Positions 1 to 13,452 of a stretch of 64,000 nt of DNA are shown here, in pieces. The stretch spans positions 37,730,501 to 37,794,500 of the forward strand of contig CM076144.1 in NCBI GenBank assembly GCA_038025085.1, given 5' to 3'. Under the pieces are notes generated by a model. That model had not been told where the DNA came from. It made no database searches and saw nothing but the letters and a program-made list of their open reading frames with translations. Within the stretch, counting starts at the first letter, position 1; every line of letters begins with the position of its first letter. Position numbers and translations under genes: made by a program. The DNA is from Tetragonia tetragonoides. Lineage: Eukaryota; Streptophyta; Magnoliopsida; Caryophyllales; Aizoaceae.

Positions 1-3000
1 TCGGATTTCCAAACTCATAGAATACTTTAAGTATGATTCATAATCTCATATTGATTGGCAATGTATAATGATCATATGTGTAATTGGAGTTCGGGAGTGG
101 TCGGGACGTGTCTATTGAATAAAGTCGTTACATGTGATAATAGTGTGATTCGCAGATGATCATGATATTGGATTTCCGAACTCATAGAAGAATTTAAATA
201 TGATTCATAATCTCACATTGATTGCCAAATTATAATGATGATGTGTGTAGTTGGAGTCCGGGAGTGGTCGGGACCTGTCTATTGAAAGGAGTCGTTACAT
301 GTGATAATAGAGTGATTAGCATATGATCATGAAATCGGATTTCCGAACTCATAGGATACTTTAAATATGATTCATAATCTCATCTTGGTTGCCAATTTAT
401 AATAATCATGTGTGTAATTGAAGTCCGGGAGTGGTCGGGACGTGTGTATTGAATAAAGTCGTTACATATGATGATAATAGACTGATTAGCATATGATCAT
501 AATATTGGATTTCCGAACTCATTGAAGACTTTAAATATGATTCATAATCTCATATTGATTGCCAATTTATAATGATGATGTGTGTAATTGGAGCCCGGGA
601 GTGGTCGGGACCTGTCTATTGAAAGGAGTTGTTACATGTGATATTAGAGTGATTAACATATGATCATGAAATTGGATTTCCGAACTCAGAATAGTTTAAA
701 TATGATTTATAGTCTCATATTGATTGCCAATTTTTAATGATAATGTGTGTAATTGGTGTCCAGGAGAGGTCGGGACGTTTCTATTGAAAGGAGTCGTTAC
801 ATGTGATAATAGAGTGATTAACATATGATCACGATATTGGATTTATGAACTCACAGAAGACTTTAAATATGATTCATAATCTCATATTGATTGCCAATTT
901 ATAATGATGATGTAGGTAATTGGAGTCTGGGAGTGGTCAGGACCTGTCTGTTGAAAGGAGTCGTTACATGTGATAATAGAGTGATTAGCATATGATCATG
1001 AAATTGGATTTCCGAACTCAAAATACTTTAAATATGATTCATAATCTCATATTAATTGCAAATTTATAATGATCATGTGTGTAATTGGTGTCCGGGAGTG
1101 GTCGGGACGTGTCTATTGAAAGGAGTCGTTACATGTGATAGTAGAGTGATTAGTATATGATCATGAAATTGGATTTCCCAACTCTTAGAATACTTTAAAT
1201 ATGATTCATAATCTCATATTGATTTCCAAGTTATAATGATGATGTGTGTAATTGGAGTCCGGGAATGGTCGGGACCTGTCTATTGAAAGGAGTCGTTACA
1301 TGTGATAATAGAGTGAGTAGCATATGATGATGAAAATGGATTTCCGAACTCATAGAATACTTTAAGTATGATTCATAATCTCATATACGTATTGATTGCC
1401 AATTTATAATGATCATATGTGTAATTGGAGTCCGCGAGTGGTCGGGACATATCTAATAAATAAAGTCGTTATATGTGATAATAGAGTGATTAGCATATGA
1501 TCATGATATTGGATTTCCAAACTCATGGAAGACTTTAAATCTGATTCATAATCTCATATTGATTGCCAATTTATAATGATGATGTGTGTAATTGGAGTCC
1601 GGGAGTGGTCGGGTCATGTCTATTGAAAGGAGTCGTTAAATGTGATAATAGAGTGATTAGCATATGATCATGAAATTGGATTTCCGAACTCATAGAGTAC
1701 TTTAAATATGATTCATAATCTCATCTTGATTGCCAATTTATAATGATCATGTGTGTAGTTGGAGTCCGGGAGTGGTCGTGACATGTCTATTGAATAAAGT
1801 CGTAACATATGATGATAATAGACTGATTAGCGAATGATCATGATATTGGATTTCCGAACTCATAGAAGACTTTAAATATGATTCATAATCTCATATTGAT
1901 TGCCATTTCCTAATGATGATGGGTTTAATTCGAGTCCCAGAGTGGTCGGGACCTGTCTATTCCAAGGAGTCGTTACATGTGATAATAGAGTGATTAGCAT
2001 ATAATAATGAAATTAGATTTCCGAACTCAGAATACATTAAATATGATTCATAATCTCATATTGATTGCCAATTTATAATGGTCATGTGTGTAATTGGTGT
2101 CTTGGACTGGTTGGGACGTGTCTATTGAAAGGAGTCGTTACATGTGATAGTAGAGTGATTAGCATATGATCATGAAATTGGATTTCTGAACTCTTAGAAT
2201 TCCTTAAATATGATTCATAATCTCATATTGATTGCCAAGTTATAATTATGATGTGTGTAATTGGAGTCCGGGAGTGGTCGGGACCTGTCTTTTGAAAGGA
2301 GTCGTTACATGTGATAATAGAGTGATTAGCATATGATCATGAAATTAGATTTTCGAACTCATAGAATACTTTAAATATGATTCATAATCTCATATTGATT
2401 GCCAATTTATAATGATGATGTGTGTAATTGGAGTCCGGGAGTGGTCGGGACCTGTCTATTGAAAGGAGTCGTTACATGTGATAATAGAGTGATTAGCATA
2501 TGATCATGAAATTGGATTTCCGAACTCATAGAATACTTTAAATATAATTCATAATCTCATATTGATTTTCAATTTATAACGATGATGTGGGTAATTGGAG
2601 TCCGGGAGTGGTCAAGACCTGTCTATTGAAAGGAGCCGTTACATGTGATAATAGAGTGATTAGCATATGATCATGAAATTGGATTTCTGAACTCATAGAA
2701 TACTTATAATATGATTCATAATCACATATTGATTGCCAATTTATAATGATCATATGTGTAATTGGAGTCCGGAAGTGGTCGGGACGTGTCTAATTAATAA
2801 AGTCGTTACATGTGATAATAGATTGATTAGCATTTGATCATGATATTGGATTTCCGAACTCATAGAAGAAGTTAAAAATGATTTATAATCTCATATTAAT
2901 TGCCAATTTATAATGATGATGTGTGTAATTGGAGTCCGTGAGGGGTCGGGGCCTGTCTACTGAAAACATGTGATAATAGAGTGATTAGCATATGATCATG

Positions 3001-6000
3001 AAATTGGATTTCCGAACTCATAGAAGAATTTAAAAATGATTCATAATCTCATATTGATTGCCAATTTATAATGATGGTGTGTGTAATTGGAATCCGGGAG
3101 TGGTCGGGACCTGTCTATTGAAAGGAGTCGTTACATGTGATAGTAAAGTGATTAGCATATGATCATGAAATTGGATTTCCGAACTCATAGAATACTTTAA
3201 ATATGATTCATAATCTCATATTTATTGCCAATTTATAATAATCATGTGCGTAATTAGTGTCCGGGAGTGGTCGGGACGTGTCTATTGAAAGGAGTCGTTA
3301 CATGTGATAATAGCGTGATTACCATATGATCAAGATATTGGATTTCCGAACTCATAGAATACGTTCAATATGATTCATAATCTCTTATTGATTGCCAATT
3401 TATATTGTTCATGTGTGTAATTGGTGTCCGGGTGTGATTAGGACGTGTATATTGAAAGGAGTCGATACAAGTGATAGTAGAGTGATTAGCATATGATCAT
3501 GAAATGGGATTTCCGAACTCATAGAATACTTTAAATATGATTCATAATCACATATTGATTGCAAAGTTAAAATGATGATGTGTGTAATTGGAGTCCGGGA
3601 GTGGTCGGGACCTGTCTATTGAAAGGAGTCGTTACATGTGATAATAAAGTGATTAGCATATGATCATGAAATTGGATTTCCGAACTCATAGAATACTTTA
3701 AATATGACTCATAATCTCATATTGATTGCCAATTTATAATGATGATGTGTGTAATTGGAGTCCGGGAGTGGTCGGGACCTGTCTATTGAAAGGAGTCGTT
3801 ACATGTGATAATAGAGTGATTAGCATATGATCATGAAATTGGATTTCCGAACTCATAGAAAACTAAATATGATTCATAGTCTTATATTGATTGCCAATTT
3901 ATAATGATCATATGTGTAATTAGAGTCTGGGAGTGGTCGGGACGTGTCTAATTAATAAAGTCGTTATATGTGATAATAGAGTGATACGCATATGATCATG
4001 ATATTGGATTTCTGAACACAATGAAGAATTTAAAAATGATTCATAATATCATATTGATTGCCAATTAATGATGATGTGTGTAATTGGAGTCCGAAGGTGG
4101 TCGGGGCCTGTCTATTGAAAACATGTGATAATAGAGTGATTAGCATATGATCATGATATTGGATTTCTGAACACAATGAAGACTTTAAATATGATTCATA
4201 ATATCATATTGATTGCCAATTTATATTGATGATGCGTGTATTTGGAGTCCGGGAGTGGTCGTGACGTGTCCATTGAAAGGAGTCATTACATGTGATAGTA
4301 GAGTAATTAGCATATGATCATGAAATGGGATTTCCGAATTCATAGAATACTTTAAATATGATTCATAATCTCATATTGATTGCCAAGTTATAATGATCAT
4401 GTGTGTAATTGGAGTCCAGGAGTGGTCGGGACCTGTCTATTGAAAGGGGTCGTTACATGTGATAATAGAGTGATTAGCAAATGATCATGAAATTTGATTT
4501 TCGAACTCATAGAATACTTTAAATATGATTAATAATCTCATATTGATTGCCGATTTATAATGATGATGTGTGTAATTGGAGTCCGGGAGTGATCGGGACC
4601 TGTCTATTGAAAGGAATCGTTACGTGTCATAATAGAGTGATTAGCATATGATCATGAAATTGGATTTCTGAACTCATAGAATACTTTAAATATGATTCAT
4701 AATGTCATATTGATTGCCAATTTATAAAGATCATATGTGTAATTGGAGTCTGGGAGTGGTCGGGATGTGTCTAATTAATAAAGTCGTTACATGTGATAAT
4801 AGAGTGAGTAGCATATGATCATGATATTGGATTTCTGAACACAATGAAGACTTTAAATATTATTCATAATCTCATATTGATTTCCAATTTATAATGATGA
4901 TGTGTGTATTTGGAGTCCGGGAGTCGTCGTGACGTGTCCATTGAAAGGAGTCATTACATGTGATAGTAGAGTAATTAGCATATGATCATGAAATGGGATT
5001 TCCGAATTCATAGAATACTTTAAATTTGATTCATAATCTCATATTGATTGCCAAGTTATAATGATCATGTGTGTAATTGGAGTCCAGGAGTGGTCGGGAC
5101 CTGTCTATTGAAAGGAGTCGTTACATGTGATAATAGAGTGATTAGCATATGATCATGAAATTGGACTTCTGAACTCATAAAATGCTTTAAATGTGATTCA
5201 TAATCTCATATTGATTACCAATTTATAATGATGATGTGTGTAATTTGAGTTCGGGAGTGATCGGGACTTGTCTATTGAAAGGAGTCGATACATGTGATAG
5301 TAGAGTGATTAGCATATGATCATGAAATGGGATTTCCGAACTCATAGAATACTTTAAATATGATTTGTAATCTCATATTGATTGCCAAGTTATAAAGATG
5401 ATGTGTGTAATTGGAGTCCGGGAGTGGTCGGGACCTGTCTATTGAAAGGAGTCGTTACATGTGATAATAGAGTGATTAGCATATGGTCATGAAATTGGAT
5501 TTCCGAACACATAGAAGACTTTAAATATGATTCATAATCTCATATTGATTGCCAATTTATAATGATGATGTATGTAATTGGAGTCCGGGAGTGGTCGAGC
5601 CTGTCTATTGAAAGGACTCGTTACATGTGATAATAGAGTGATTACCATATGATCATGAAACTAGATTTCCGAACTCATAGAAAACTTTAAATATGATTCA
5701 TAATCTCATATTGATTGCCAATTTATAATGATCATATGTGTAATTGGAGTCTGGGAGTGGTCGGGACGTGTCTAATTAATAAAGTCGTTACATGTGATAA
5801 TAGAGTGATTTATATGATCATGATTTTGGATTTCAGTATACAATGAAGACTTTAAATATGATTCATAGTCTCATATTGATTGCCAATTTATGATGGTGAT
5901 GTGTGTAATTGGAGTCCGGGAGTGGTCGGGACCTGTCATTTGAAAGGATTCGTTACATGTGATAATAGAGTGATTAGCATATGATCATGAATTTGGATTT

Positions 6001-6814
6001 CTGAACTCATAAAAAACTTTAAATATGATTCATAATCTCATATTGATTGCCAATTTATAATGATCATGTGTGTAATTGGAGTCCGGGAATGGTCGAGACG
6101 TGTCTAATGAATGAAGTCGTTACATGTGATAATAGAGTGATTAACATATGATCATGAAATTAGATTTCCGAACTCATAGAATACTTTAAATATGATTCAT
6201 AATCTCATATTGATTGCCAATTTATAATGATGATGTGTGTAATTGGAGTCCGGGAGTGGTCGGGGCCTGTCTATTGAAAACATGTGATAATAGAGTGATT
6301 AGCATATGATCATGAAATTGGATTTCTGAACTCATAGAAGAATTTAAAAATGATTCATAATCTCATATTGATTGCCAATTTATAATGATCATGTGTGTAA
6401 TTGGAGTCCGGGAATGGTCGAGACGTGTCTAATGAATAAAGTCGTTACATGTGATAATAGAGTGATTAGCATATGATCATGATATCAGATTTCCGAACTC
6501 ATATAAGACTTTAAATATGATTCATAATCTCATATTGATTGCCAATTTATAATGATGATGTGTGTAATTGGTGTCCGGAAGTGGTCGGGACCTATCTAAT
6601 GAAATGAGTCGTTACATGTGATAATAGAGTGATTAGCATATGATCATGAAATTGGATTTCCGAACTCATAAAATACTTTAAATATGATTCATAATCTCAT
6701 CTTGATTGCCAATTTATAATGATCATGTGTGTAATTGGAGTCCGAGAGTGGTCGGGACGTGTATATTGAATAAAGTCGTTACATGTGATAATAGTGTGAT
6801 TAGGATATGATCAT
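1..6814. repeat. Satellite array block A, ~167-bp monomers
   Basis: About 41 head-to-tail AT-rich monomers. Successive GGATTTCC starts lie at 3, 170, 337 and 507, giving a period of 167 bp with small indels. Conserved landmarks in order are GGATTTCCGAACTCATAG, TATGATTCATAATCTCATA, TTGATTGCCAATTTATAATG, GGAGTCCGGGAGTGGTCGGG, GTCGTTACATGTGATAATAG and AGCATATGATCATGA. Two monomer types alternate along much of the block (see findings). The block begins before the window and is cut at its right end by element 1. No gene is present; the short open frames here are chance readings of the repeat. The length is in the usual range for plant centromeric satellites, but a centromere location is inferred only. 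Confidence 0.97.
6810..6814. repeat. Left target-site duplication of element 1
   Basis: The satellite bases ATCAT lie directly left of the element's terminal TG. The matching copy at 15756-15760 reads ATCAC, one base different. Removing the element and one copy restores a normal satellite monomer. Confidence 0.75.
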
Positions 6815-9197
6815 TGTGGGGCCGGATTCTCGGGTTTTCTGGATTAGGATCCGTGAATCGTCGCGTTATTCGCAAAGGGGCGCATCCCATGGAAATCGAC
6901 TGATTGAAGGGGTCAATTGTCAAGGAATCATCGTAAGATTCGAAACCGCCACTTTGTTAAAATGAAATATAAATAAGGGTTCGAAGTCGCCACCTTGTTA
7001 TGACCCAAACAAGGACGGGTTCCAAAAGGAAAGGGTTTTATAAAAGATTTAAAAGAAAATCATTTAAGAAACCCAAAATTGACTCCATTGCGATAAGACA
7101 CGAAATTTCTTGTGATTGGTCTACATTACAAAGATTTGGGTTCGGTGTCTAGGTTAGAAGGTGCGGACGTCCTCGGACCCATCTCCTCCTCCGTACTAAG
7201 TACGGGCTCTTTACTAATACGTTAAATCCTTTTGAAAGCTTCGAATTTGGTTACATTATGTCTAAAAATGAAAACACATAAGTTGACATTGTCACACAAC
7301 ATGCTTGCACGCAAATCGAGGCAAATGCCTTAAAAATCGATATATTCACATATGTACAACGGGCTTGGATACACTTATACTGCACTACGTACCAATCATC
7401 GTAAGACTTGAATCTACTCATAGATCAAAGCCCTAATCGTAGTTCTTGAACGGGAAATCCCGTCATTAGACTCTTGGGTGCCACTAAGGCGGGTGTGTTC
7501 GTTCTTTCCCGTTTAGAGGGATATAATCGAGAAACTTATAAGATGACTCGCTACTAGAGTCGAATTGATCCGAGAAACCTCCTACTCCCCTGACATGGAG
7601 CGAGAAATGGTTCGAAATGGGATGATTTGCCTACTCCTTCGAGGCGTTCAACCCAACAACATCTGGTGATATACGGGGATCAACCCAATTCTTAGCTTTG
7701 AGTATAAGTATTAGACTTCTCGAAAATATCCGTCTTCATTGGGGAATAACGTTCACTGGGGTTGGATAAATGGATGATTTAAGTAGAGTTTGGTTATGGG
7801 TTTGGTGAATAGTGGTTCGAAAGATTCTTAGATAGAATTCCCCGAGATGGCCCAAAGCCAAATAAGAGGGGACGATCAATTATTCATTTACATTCGATCA
7901 TAGGTATTCCACCGGTAAAAGAGGTTTTCGGTCGTGGGATAGTCCAATAAGGATTCACGCCACTGGGGAAATATCCACTGGGGATTGATGAGTGAAGTTG
8001 GTTTTGAATAGTGGTAGGTGAAATACCCATGATCGCGTATAAGTGAACAAGTGATTCAAACCTCGAATTAGAGTTTGGGCAGGTTTTGTACATAAGTGAA
8101 TATACCGGTCTTTATCAACAATAATTGTATAAGTATGAAAACACTCATGGTTAAGTCCAACAACATTTTTTATTATGGTGAGTTAAATTATTTAGTGGAA
8201 ATATGCATACGCAAATATGTACACGAACGAATTTATAATAGCCTTAGGGAGACGAATTACATCATTGGAAAATGTGTACATCAAAATGATACAAATATGT
8301 ACAAGTCCTACAAAAATAAAATATCACTCGGTCTTGATATCCATTGTTGCTCCGGGGCTCGGGATTGGGTCCCGTCTTCGAAAGATCAGAAAATCGATGT
8401 TGAAATCATTATTTTCAATGAATTAATCTAAAAATTGATTATTTACAGCGCACTCTCACGAATTTGGACAAGGAAACTATCCAAATGGATCTTTTAATTC
8501 ATGAAATTATTTTTAAAATAAACTAGACTCACTAAAGAGCTATACTGGAGAGTTTCATATTTTTATCTTTTCGTTTGATAATTAAACAAAAATCCTCAAA
8601 TGAGGAAAGAAAAACTGTTTTTGTGCAAGTCTGGACAGAACTTCGAAAAATCATAACTACGTCTTAGAGTAAGAAAATGGAGTGATTCCAAACCCTAACC
8701 TGTGTCATTTTATGTCCTCTTTCTACTGTAAACATATGGAGTTGATACACTTTGTTAGTAGGACATTATTGTCAAATTACAAGCTTCTGGAATATAAATT
8801 AAGACCTGCAGTTTTCGATTTAACTGGAATTAATTACAAGGAATGAGTGTCCAATATTTACATACATTAAGCTAGGTCGGTTTTTGATTATGTACACAAA
8901 TTATCGAGAAATATGGTTGACGTTAAGACAATTAACGAAATTAAACAAAAGTCGAGCACTTCGTTCATGATGACAATGTTGACAGAAACGATTCTTTCTT
9001 GACAGATTATTGTTTGGTTTTGTTTAATTCGTCAAAAATACATTAGAAGTCCAAATAGAGTAATTTTAAAGTCCAAAATGGTCCACATTGAGTCTAGTAT
9101 CCAGTCCAATAGTCACTTTGCATTGAGATGGAAGATGAGGAAATAACTTAGGAAAATTCACTAAGGAAAGGCCCCTTGTTAGTGGGAACATGAGATG

Positions 9198-9205
9198 TAT
9201 TTATA
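9198..9205 (-). promoter_or_regulatory. Candidate TATA box in element 1 LTR
   Basis: TATAAATA on the minus strand, about 780 bp inside the LTR from its minus-strand start. It is the best TATA match I saw in the correct orientation and would put the transcription start near 9170. The placement is inferred from sequence only. Confidence 0.4.
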
Positions 9206-9548
9206 GTCAAATGTAAGGATGGGGGATTAGGATTGAGGGTTTTAAAAAATCAGAATTTTAAGGTAATAAAAACTAATTATAAAAGTTAAAAGAAATAAAA
9301 AAAAATAGATTGTTAGGGGGCAAGTTTAGGAGTCAACCTTAGGAGGGTGGAAGATGTAATAAAAAGAAAGTAAAAAAATAAGATTCTAAAAGAGGTTTGT
9401 TCAAATGGGGTAAAAATGAGACAAACTAGATATTTTGTGATTTTGTAAGAGTAAAACAAAATTAAAGATAAAATAAATACTAATTAAGAAAAAGAAAGAA
9501 AGAGAGAGAAAAAAAAGAGTTGGTTTGCTAAATGCTAAGGGAAACCGG

Positions 9549-9550
<2 letters not shown>

Positions 9551-9591
<41 letters not shown>
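9551..9591. repeat. (AG)20 microsatellite
   Basis: An uninterrupted run of 20 AG units plus one A within the element 1 LTR, flanked by A-rich purine tracts. Confidence 0.95.
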
Positions 9592-9594
<3 letters not shown>

Positions 9595-10084
9595 TGAAAT
9601 GAAAAACAAAAGGGAAAAAGAAAGTAAAATAAAAAAAAAGGGAAAGGGGGTAACTTACGGGGGAATGTGGATTTTTTCGTTTTGTTTCTTTTTTTTTTTT
9701 TAATTTCGATGGGGTCCTTTACTGAGACAAAATCAGATTTTTGTTTTTTTTTTGTTTTCTTTTTTTTTCTACTTTGCTATGAGTTTTGGTTTGGGTGATT
9801 ATAAATTAAAAGTGTCACTTATTACATTAAAGTGATTCTTATGTACACTAAAAATGACCCCTTAAATAAAAAATGACCCACATTTAAATTATGGTGACCC
9901 ATATTTTTTGTTAAACAAAACAAAAACAAAAACAATAAAAAAATAATAGTAATTAAAACTGAGTCAAAATTTCAGCGTCTACAAATGCCTCTTATTGGTT
10001 GAGTTTCGTAGAAACGATGACCAATGACAAAAGGACGCTAAATTTTGACTCGGGGTAGTAAAAATCGAATACAGAACGATTCTT

Positions 10085-10450
10085 GACGTAGCTGTACAAA
10101 GCTGTTGCCATCGGTTTGTGTGACTGTCTAAAGTCTCAACCGATAAGTCGTGGTGTAACCTGTTTAACAGTTTTAACCGATTGAGTCTGAGCGTAGCTAT
10201 TTAAGGCCTTAGCTAATAGGTCGCGGCGTAACTACTAAGAGTCTTAACTGATTGAGTCCGTGCAAGTGTTACCGTAGCTCCTGTGAAGCCGTAACCCAAT
10301 AAATCCTCCGTGCAGCGTAACTATCTAATAGTCTTTACCGAAAGGACCTGTGCAATTCTTGGCGTAGCTTAACGAAGCCTTAACCGACTTTTTTTTTTGT
10401 GCATATGTTGGTGGCGTAGCTCTCATAAAACTGCAATCGAAAATCTAAGG
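10085..10450. repeat. Degenerate tandem repeats in element 1 3' UTR
   Basis: A string of roughly 35-45-bp units, each starting CGTAGCT or CGTAACT and containing a TTAACCGA-like segment followed by a GAGTCCGTGC-like segment. Clear unit starts lie near 10192, 10227, 10271 and 10316, with weaker ones on either side. They sit between the antisense ORF and the 3' LTR, the position where Tat-group elements are known to carry variable 3'-UTR tandem repeats. Confidence 0.7.
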
Positions 10451-11060
10451 TCACAAATTTAAATTTTGCCTCACCTTTTTTTAGGATAATAAAGTTCATT
10501 TTCTCTCTCCTCTTTTTTTTTCTTTGATGAATTTTTTTTTTATTAAAAATGTATGTTTGCATGCATGCAATATGAGGAAACTAGTTTTTTGAAAAGTCCC
10601 TCTAGAACTTAAAATTCATTTTCAACATCAAAGTCGGTTTTTTTATTTATTTATTTTTAATTCGGGAATTTTTTTTTACCTCTTTGATTGATTGTTTTTT
10701 TTTTTTTTTTTTTTTTTTGAAATCTCTCACAAATAATGTGATATCATCACTTCTTGAGTTAAACCTTCATGAAGAAATAATAATATATTCTCCAAAAGGG
10801 TTAATCACACTACTAATCCATGTTTGAATTTAAACACGCGGAGACAAGTTGTCATTCAAAGGATAAAAAAGGAATGGATGAGTATTTGGTTTTGAACATG
10901 AGCTTTAACCAAATTGGGAAATTGATGATGGTTTTGTGAAGTTGAACACTGCATCTTCTTCTTTAAATGGAGTAGATTGCAAGAGTGTAACTCACACCTT
11001 TCATTCTTCATCTTCTTCATCTTTCTTTATTTCCTTAGCCAAATTTCAAGCTTCAACATC

Positions 11061-12547
11061 ATGTTTCCAAGTAATGATATTGATTCCAATTTCAAAACTC
11101 TACTTAGACATGTTGTTACTCAAGCCAAACCCAAAGAAACCAATCATTCTTCTCTTTTTCTTAACTCACTTATTCCTTTCATAAGGTTTCCCATAAATTG
11201 GGACCTTATAAAATCATCCCTCAAATATTGGGACAAAGAGGATCATGTCTTTAGGTTTGAGAGGGGGGAGCTTTGTCATCTTGTTGAGGAAATTGAAGAG
11301 CTTCTTGGTTTAAACAAGAAAGGTTTTCTCATAGCTCCAAGCACAAATAGGGCTTATGAAGATAGCTTAAACACCCTCCTAGGTTTACCCTCTAGTATCT
11401 CCAAATATCTTCTATTAGGGGATAGTGTTCTTCTTCATCACGTGGTTAAAAGATTCGAACCCGAGAAGCCCGATTTCCAAATGAGTGGGAGAGTTTCTTA
11501 CAACCAAGCTAGACTTGATGCAAGTATCTTGTCCATGTTAGGTCTTTTTCTTTTAAGGGAGGATAATTCATTATGTAGTGCAAGATGTATAAATCTTGTC
11601 AACCTCATATTCTTGGAGAGACCTTACTTGGTCTTGACAACCTTAAGGATAATCCCAACTCCTTCGTGAGAGGTTGTCCTTTAGTCTTATACATTTGGTT
11701 GTGTGAGAAATTCCAACTCATGAAACCTCCTATAACCAAATTTAGGCCAGAGAGTACCTTTGAAAGAGGCAAATCCACAAAATACAAGATTCATGAGGTG
11801 AGTGGGGCTTGGGATGAAGTCTTTTGTGGGAAAATTGATTGGGTTCAAAGTTTCTTTAACCTTGGCAAAGTGGTTTATTCCACCGAGGGCTACAAAGGCG
11901 TACTCCTACCGAGTATAGCTCATGTCACATTCCACCCTCCTTGGCGGTGCCTTCGCGAAATCGGCCTCAAGCAAGTCATGCCAAATCTCCCTTCACAAAT
12001 TTGCTACTCAAAACCGGCTGGGTACTCCGATTTTCGACACATGGCAATTTGGGGTCGTCCTTTGGTTTTCCAAGCTTCTCCGATACTTTATGATGATATT
12101 CCCGAAGCCGGGTACGAAGCATGGTTGCTCGATCACTTGTCAAAGGCGGAAAAACTCGAAATGGGTAAAAAAGAGCTAACGGGCCAACTTGGGCCTGTTG
12201 AAGGTAGATTTGGGCTGATTTGGCCCGTTGATGGGCCAAAGCTGGCCGGGTCAGGTGGTTGGGTGGGTCCCTTGGACCAAGGGGAGGCTTCGGGCAGCGG
12301 TGACGGACCCTACAGTGGGATGGAGATGGGTGGTCGGTCTACTGGGCTGAGGCTGGGTGGTGATGTTGGGTCATTGAGTGGTATTGAATCGTGGGCTAGA
12401 GGTAATGAAATGGGAAGGGAGGTGTTGATGGGTGAGGGTAGTAGTGATTGGGTTGAGAGGAGAGAGGTGAGTGAGAGTGAGATTGAAGGAAGGTGGGCTG
12501 GTGGGGGTATTTGGGCTGAAAATGAAGAGGTTGGCAATGGTTTATGA
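11061..12547 (+). pseudogene. Antisense DUF7745/PMD-like ORF of element 1, frameshifted
   Basis: I cannot assign a biochemical role; DUF7745 is a plant-specific domain often carried by retrotransposons and related to the plant mobile domain. I chose the ATG at 11061 because the upstream extension is low-complexity. The first frame, from 11061 to about 11610, contains KYWDKEDHVFRF and a following acidic HLVEEIEELL. The second frame, from about 11611 to the stop at 12547, contains GCPLVLYIWLCEKFQL. The antisense protein of element 2 at 27266-28600 has the same two motifs in the same order and spacing, so one frameshift near 11605-11620 splits a single ancestral ORF. The last ~120 codons are Gly/Glu/Ser-rich low complexity. 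It lies antisense to pol, between integrase and the 3' LTR. Confidence 0.7.
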
Positions 12548-13363
12548 ATGAGGGGGTGGTAATGAGTGTGGGAGTTTGGGTTGTGGTCTTGTGGGTTGGA
12601 CGGTAAGGTCATGGGGCTCCAAAAAAAAATTTGATGGGCTAAAGGGTTAGGCGTGATTTGGGTTGGGGTTTGGGTAGGAGATGTTTTTTTTGTTTGTTTT
12701 TTTTTGGCTTTTGGTGTTTTTCGGTTATGTTGTTTTGTCTTTTTTCTTTCTTTCTTTTTTACTGTTTGTTTTTATTTTATATTTTTTTTACTTTTCTTAT
12801 AAAAGAACTAAAACGGAACTAATGTATCAATGCTCTAAGGTTGATGAGAGGAAAAAAAAATTGTACTTTTTTCTCATTTTCTAATTTTGTAATGAAAGCC
12901 TAATTATTAAAGAAAGGTATTATTTGTGGTGAAACCATGTCTCTCAATATATTTCGTACAAAAATATGATTATGATTATGAATGCATCACAAATGACAAA
13001 CCAATGCATAAAACATTTATATCACCAATTTAGAGTCCAAATCCAATATTAAACCACTAATTTTTTACATTGGCAAAAAAAATAAGTAAAAGAAAATAAG
13101 AAATCCTTTCATTTTTGAACTCTCCTTTTTCTTTATCTCTCTCTTTTCTACTCATTTTTTTTGAACTCTCCTTTTTCTTTATCTCTCCTTTTTCCTACTC
13201 ATTTTTTTTTTTTGTTTTGTTTTTTTCTTTGCATTCTAACTGTCACTAAAAGACAAATATACTATATTTTGACCGAATCCTTGCGGACTGCCTACATATC
13301 TCATATTGAGAATCAGGTCGAGCGTAGTTGAGGCTTGCTCCGAAGGTCCTTGATTTTGACGAC

Positions 13364-13404
<41 letters not shown>

Positions 13405-13452
13405 GTCTTCGTAAAATAAGACTATTACATCAGTTGATTGTAAAAATAAACT
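12548..13452. other. Noncoding stretch between the antisense ORF and integrase, element 1
   Basis: T-rich DNA with pyrimidine tracts near 12675-12790 and 13105-13230, a poly-T run at about 13366-13400, and a conserved post-integrase box at 13261-13335. The open frame at 12681-12884 translates to Phe/Leu homopolymer and is not a gene. The two convergent reading frames of the element end on either side of this segment. Confidence 0.6.
13261..13335 (-). other. Conserved post-integrase box, element 1
   Basis: On the minus strand, just after the integrase stop, CAACTACGC is followed by GACCTGATTC, then GATATGTAGGCAGT and CGGTCAAAAT. The same ordered blocks occur after the integrase stop of element 2 (27014-27070). 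CTACG and its complement CGTAG (here changed to TGTAG) could pair as a stem. The function is unknown. Confidence 0.6.

Larger units (their letters stand above)
6815..9983 (-). repeat. Element 1 3' LTR (3169 bp)
   Basis: This is the full-length LTR. Its right-hand ~245 bp (from about 9735 to GCGTCTACA at 9983) match the element's right end at 15511-15755, including the shared AAAATGACCC and ATGGTGACCC stretches. On the minus strand it starts TGTAGACGC and ends GGCCCCACA. It is AT-rich with homopurine and homopyrimidine tracts and an AG microsatellite. The open frames at 7884-8093 (minus) and 8096-8431 (plus) lie inside it, resemble no family I know and are not annotated as genes. Confidence 0.88.

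Noticed and set aside
1..6814. Regularly spaced repeats resembling a CRISPR array
   Set aside because: The whole 167-bp unit is conserved, with no unique spacers; this is a plant satellite.
6723..6923. Short open frames in satellite DNA (also 18269-18460 and 54508-54711, minus)
   Set aside because: They are readings of the 167-bp monomer itself or its edge; no codon bias, no domain, and broken in neighbouring monomers.
8096..8431. 111-codon ORF in the element 1 LTR
   Set aside because: AT-rich, no recognised domain, lies inside an LTR and has an overlapping frame of similar length.
12681..12884. Phe/Leu-rich 67-codon membrane-like ORF
   Set aside because: Reading of a T-rich noncoding tract in element 1.
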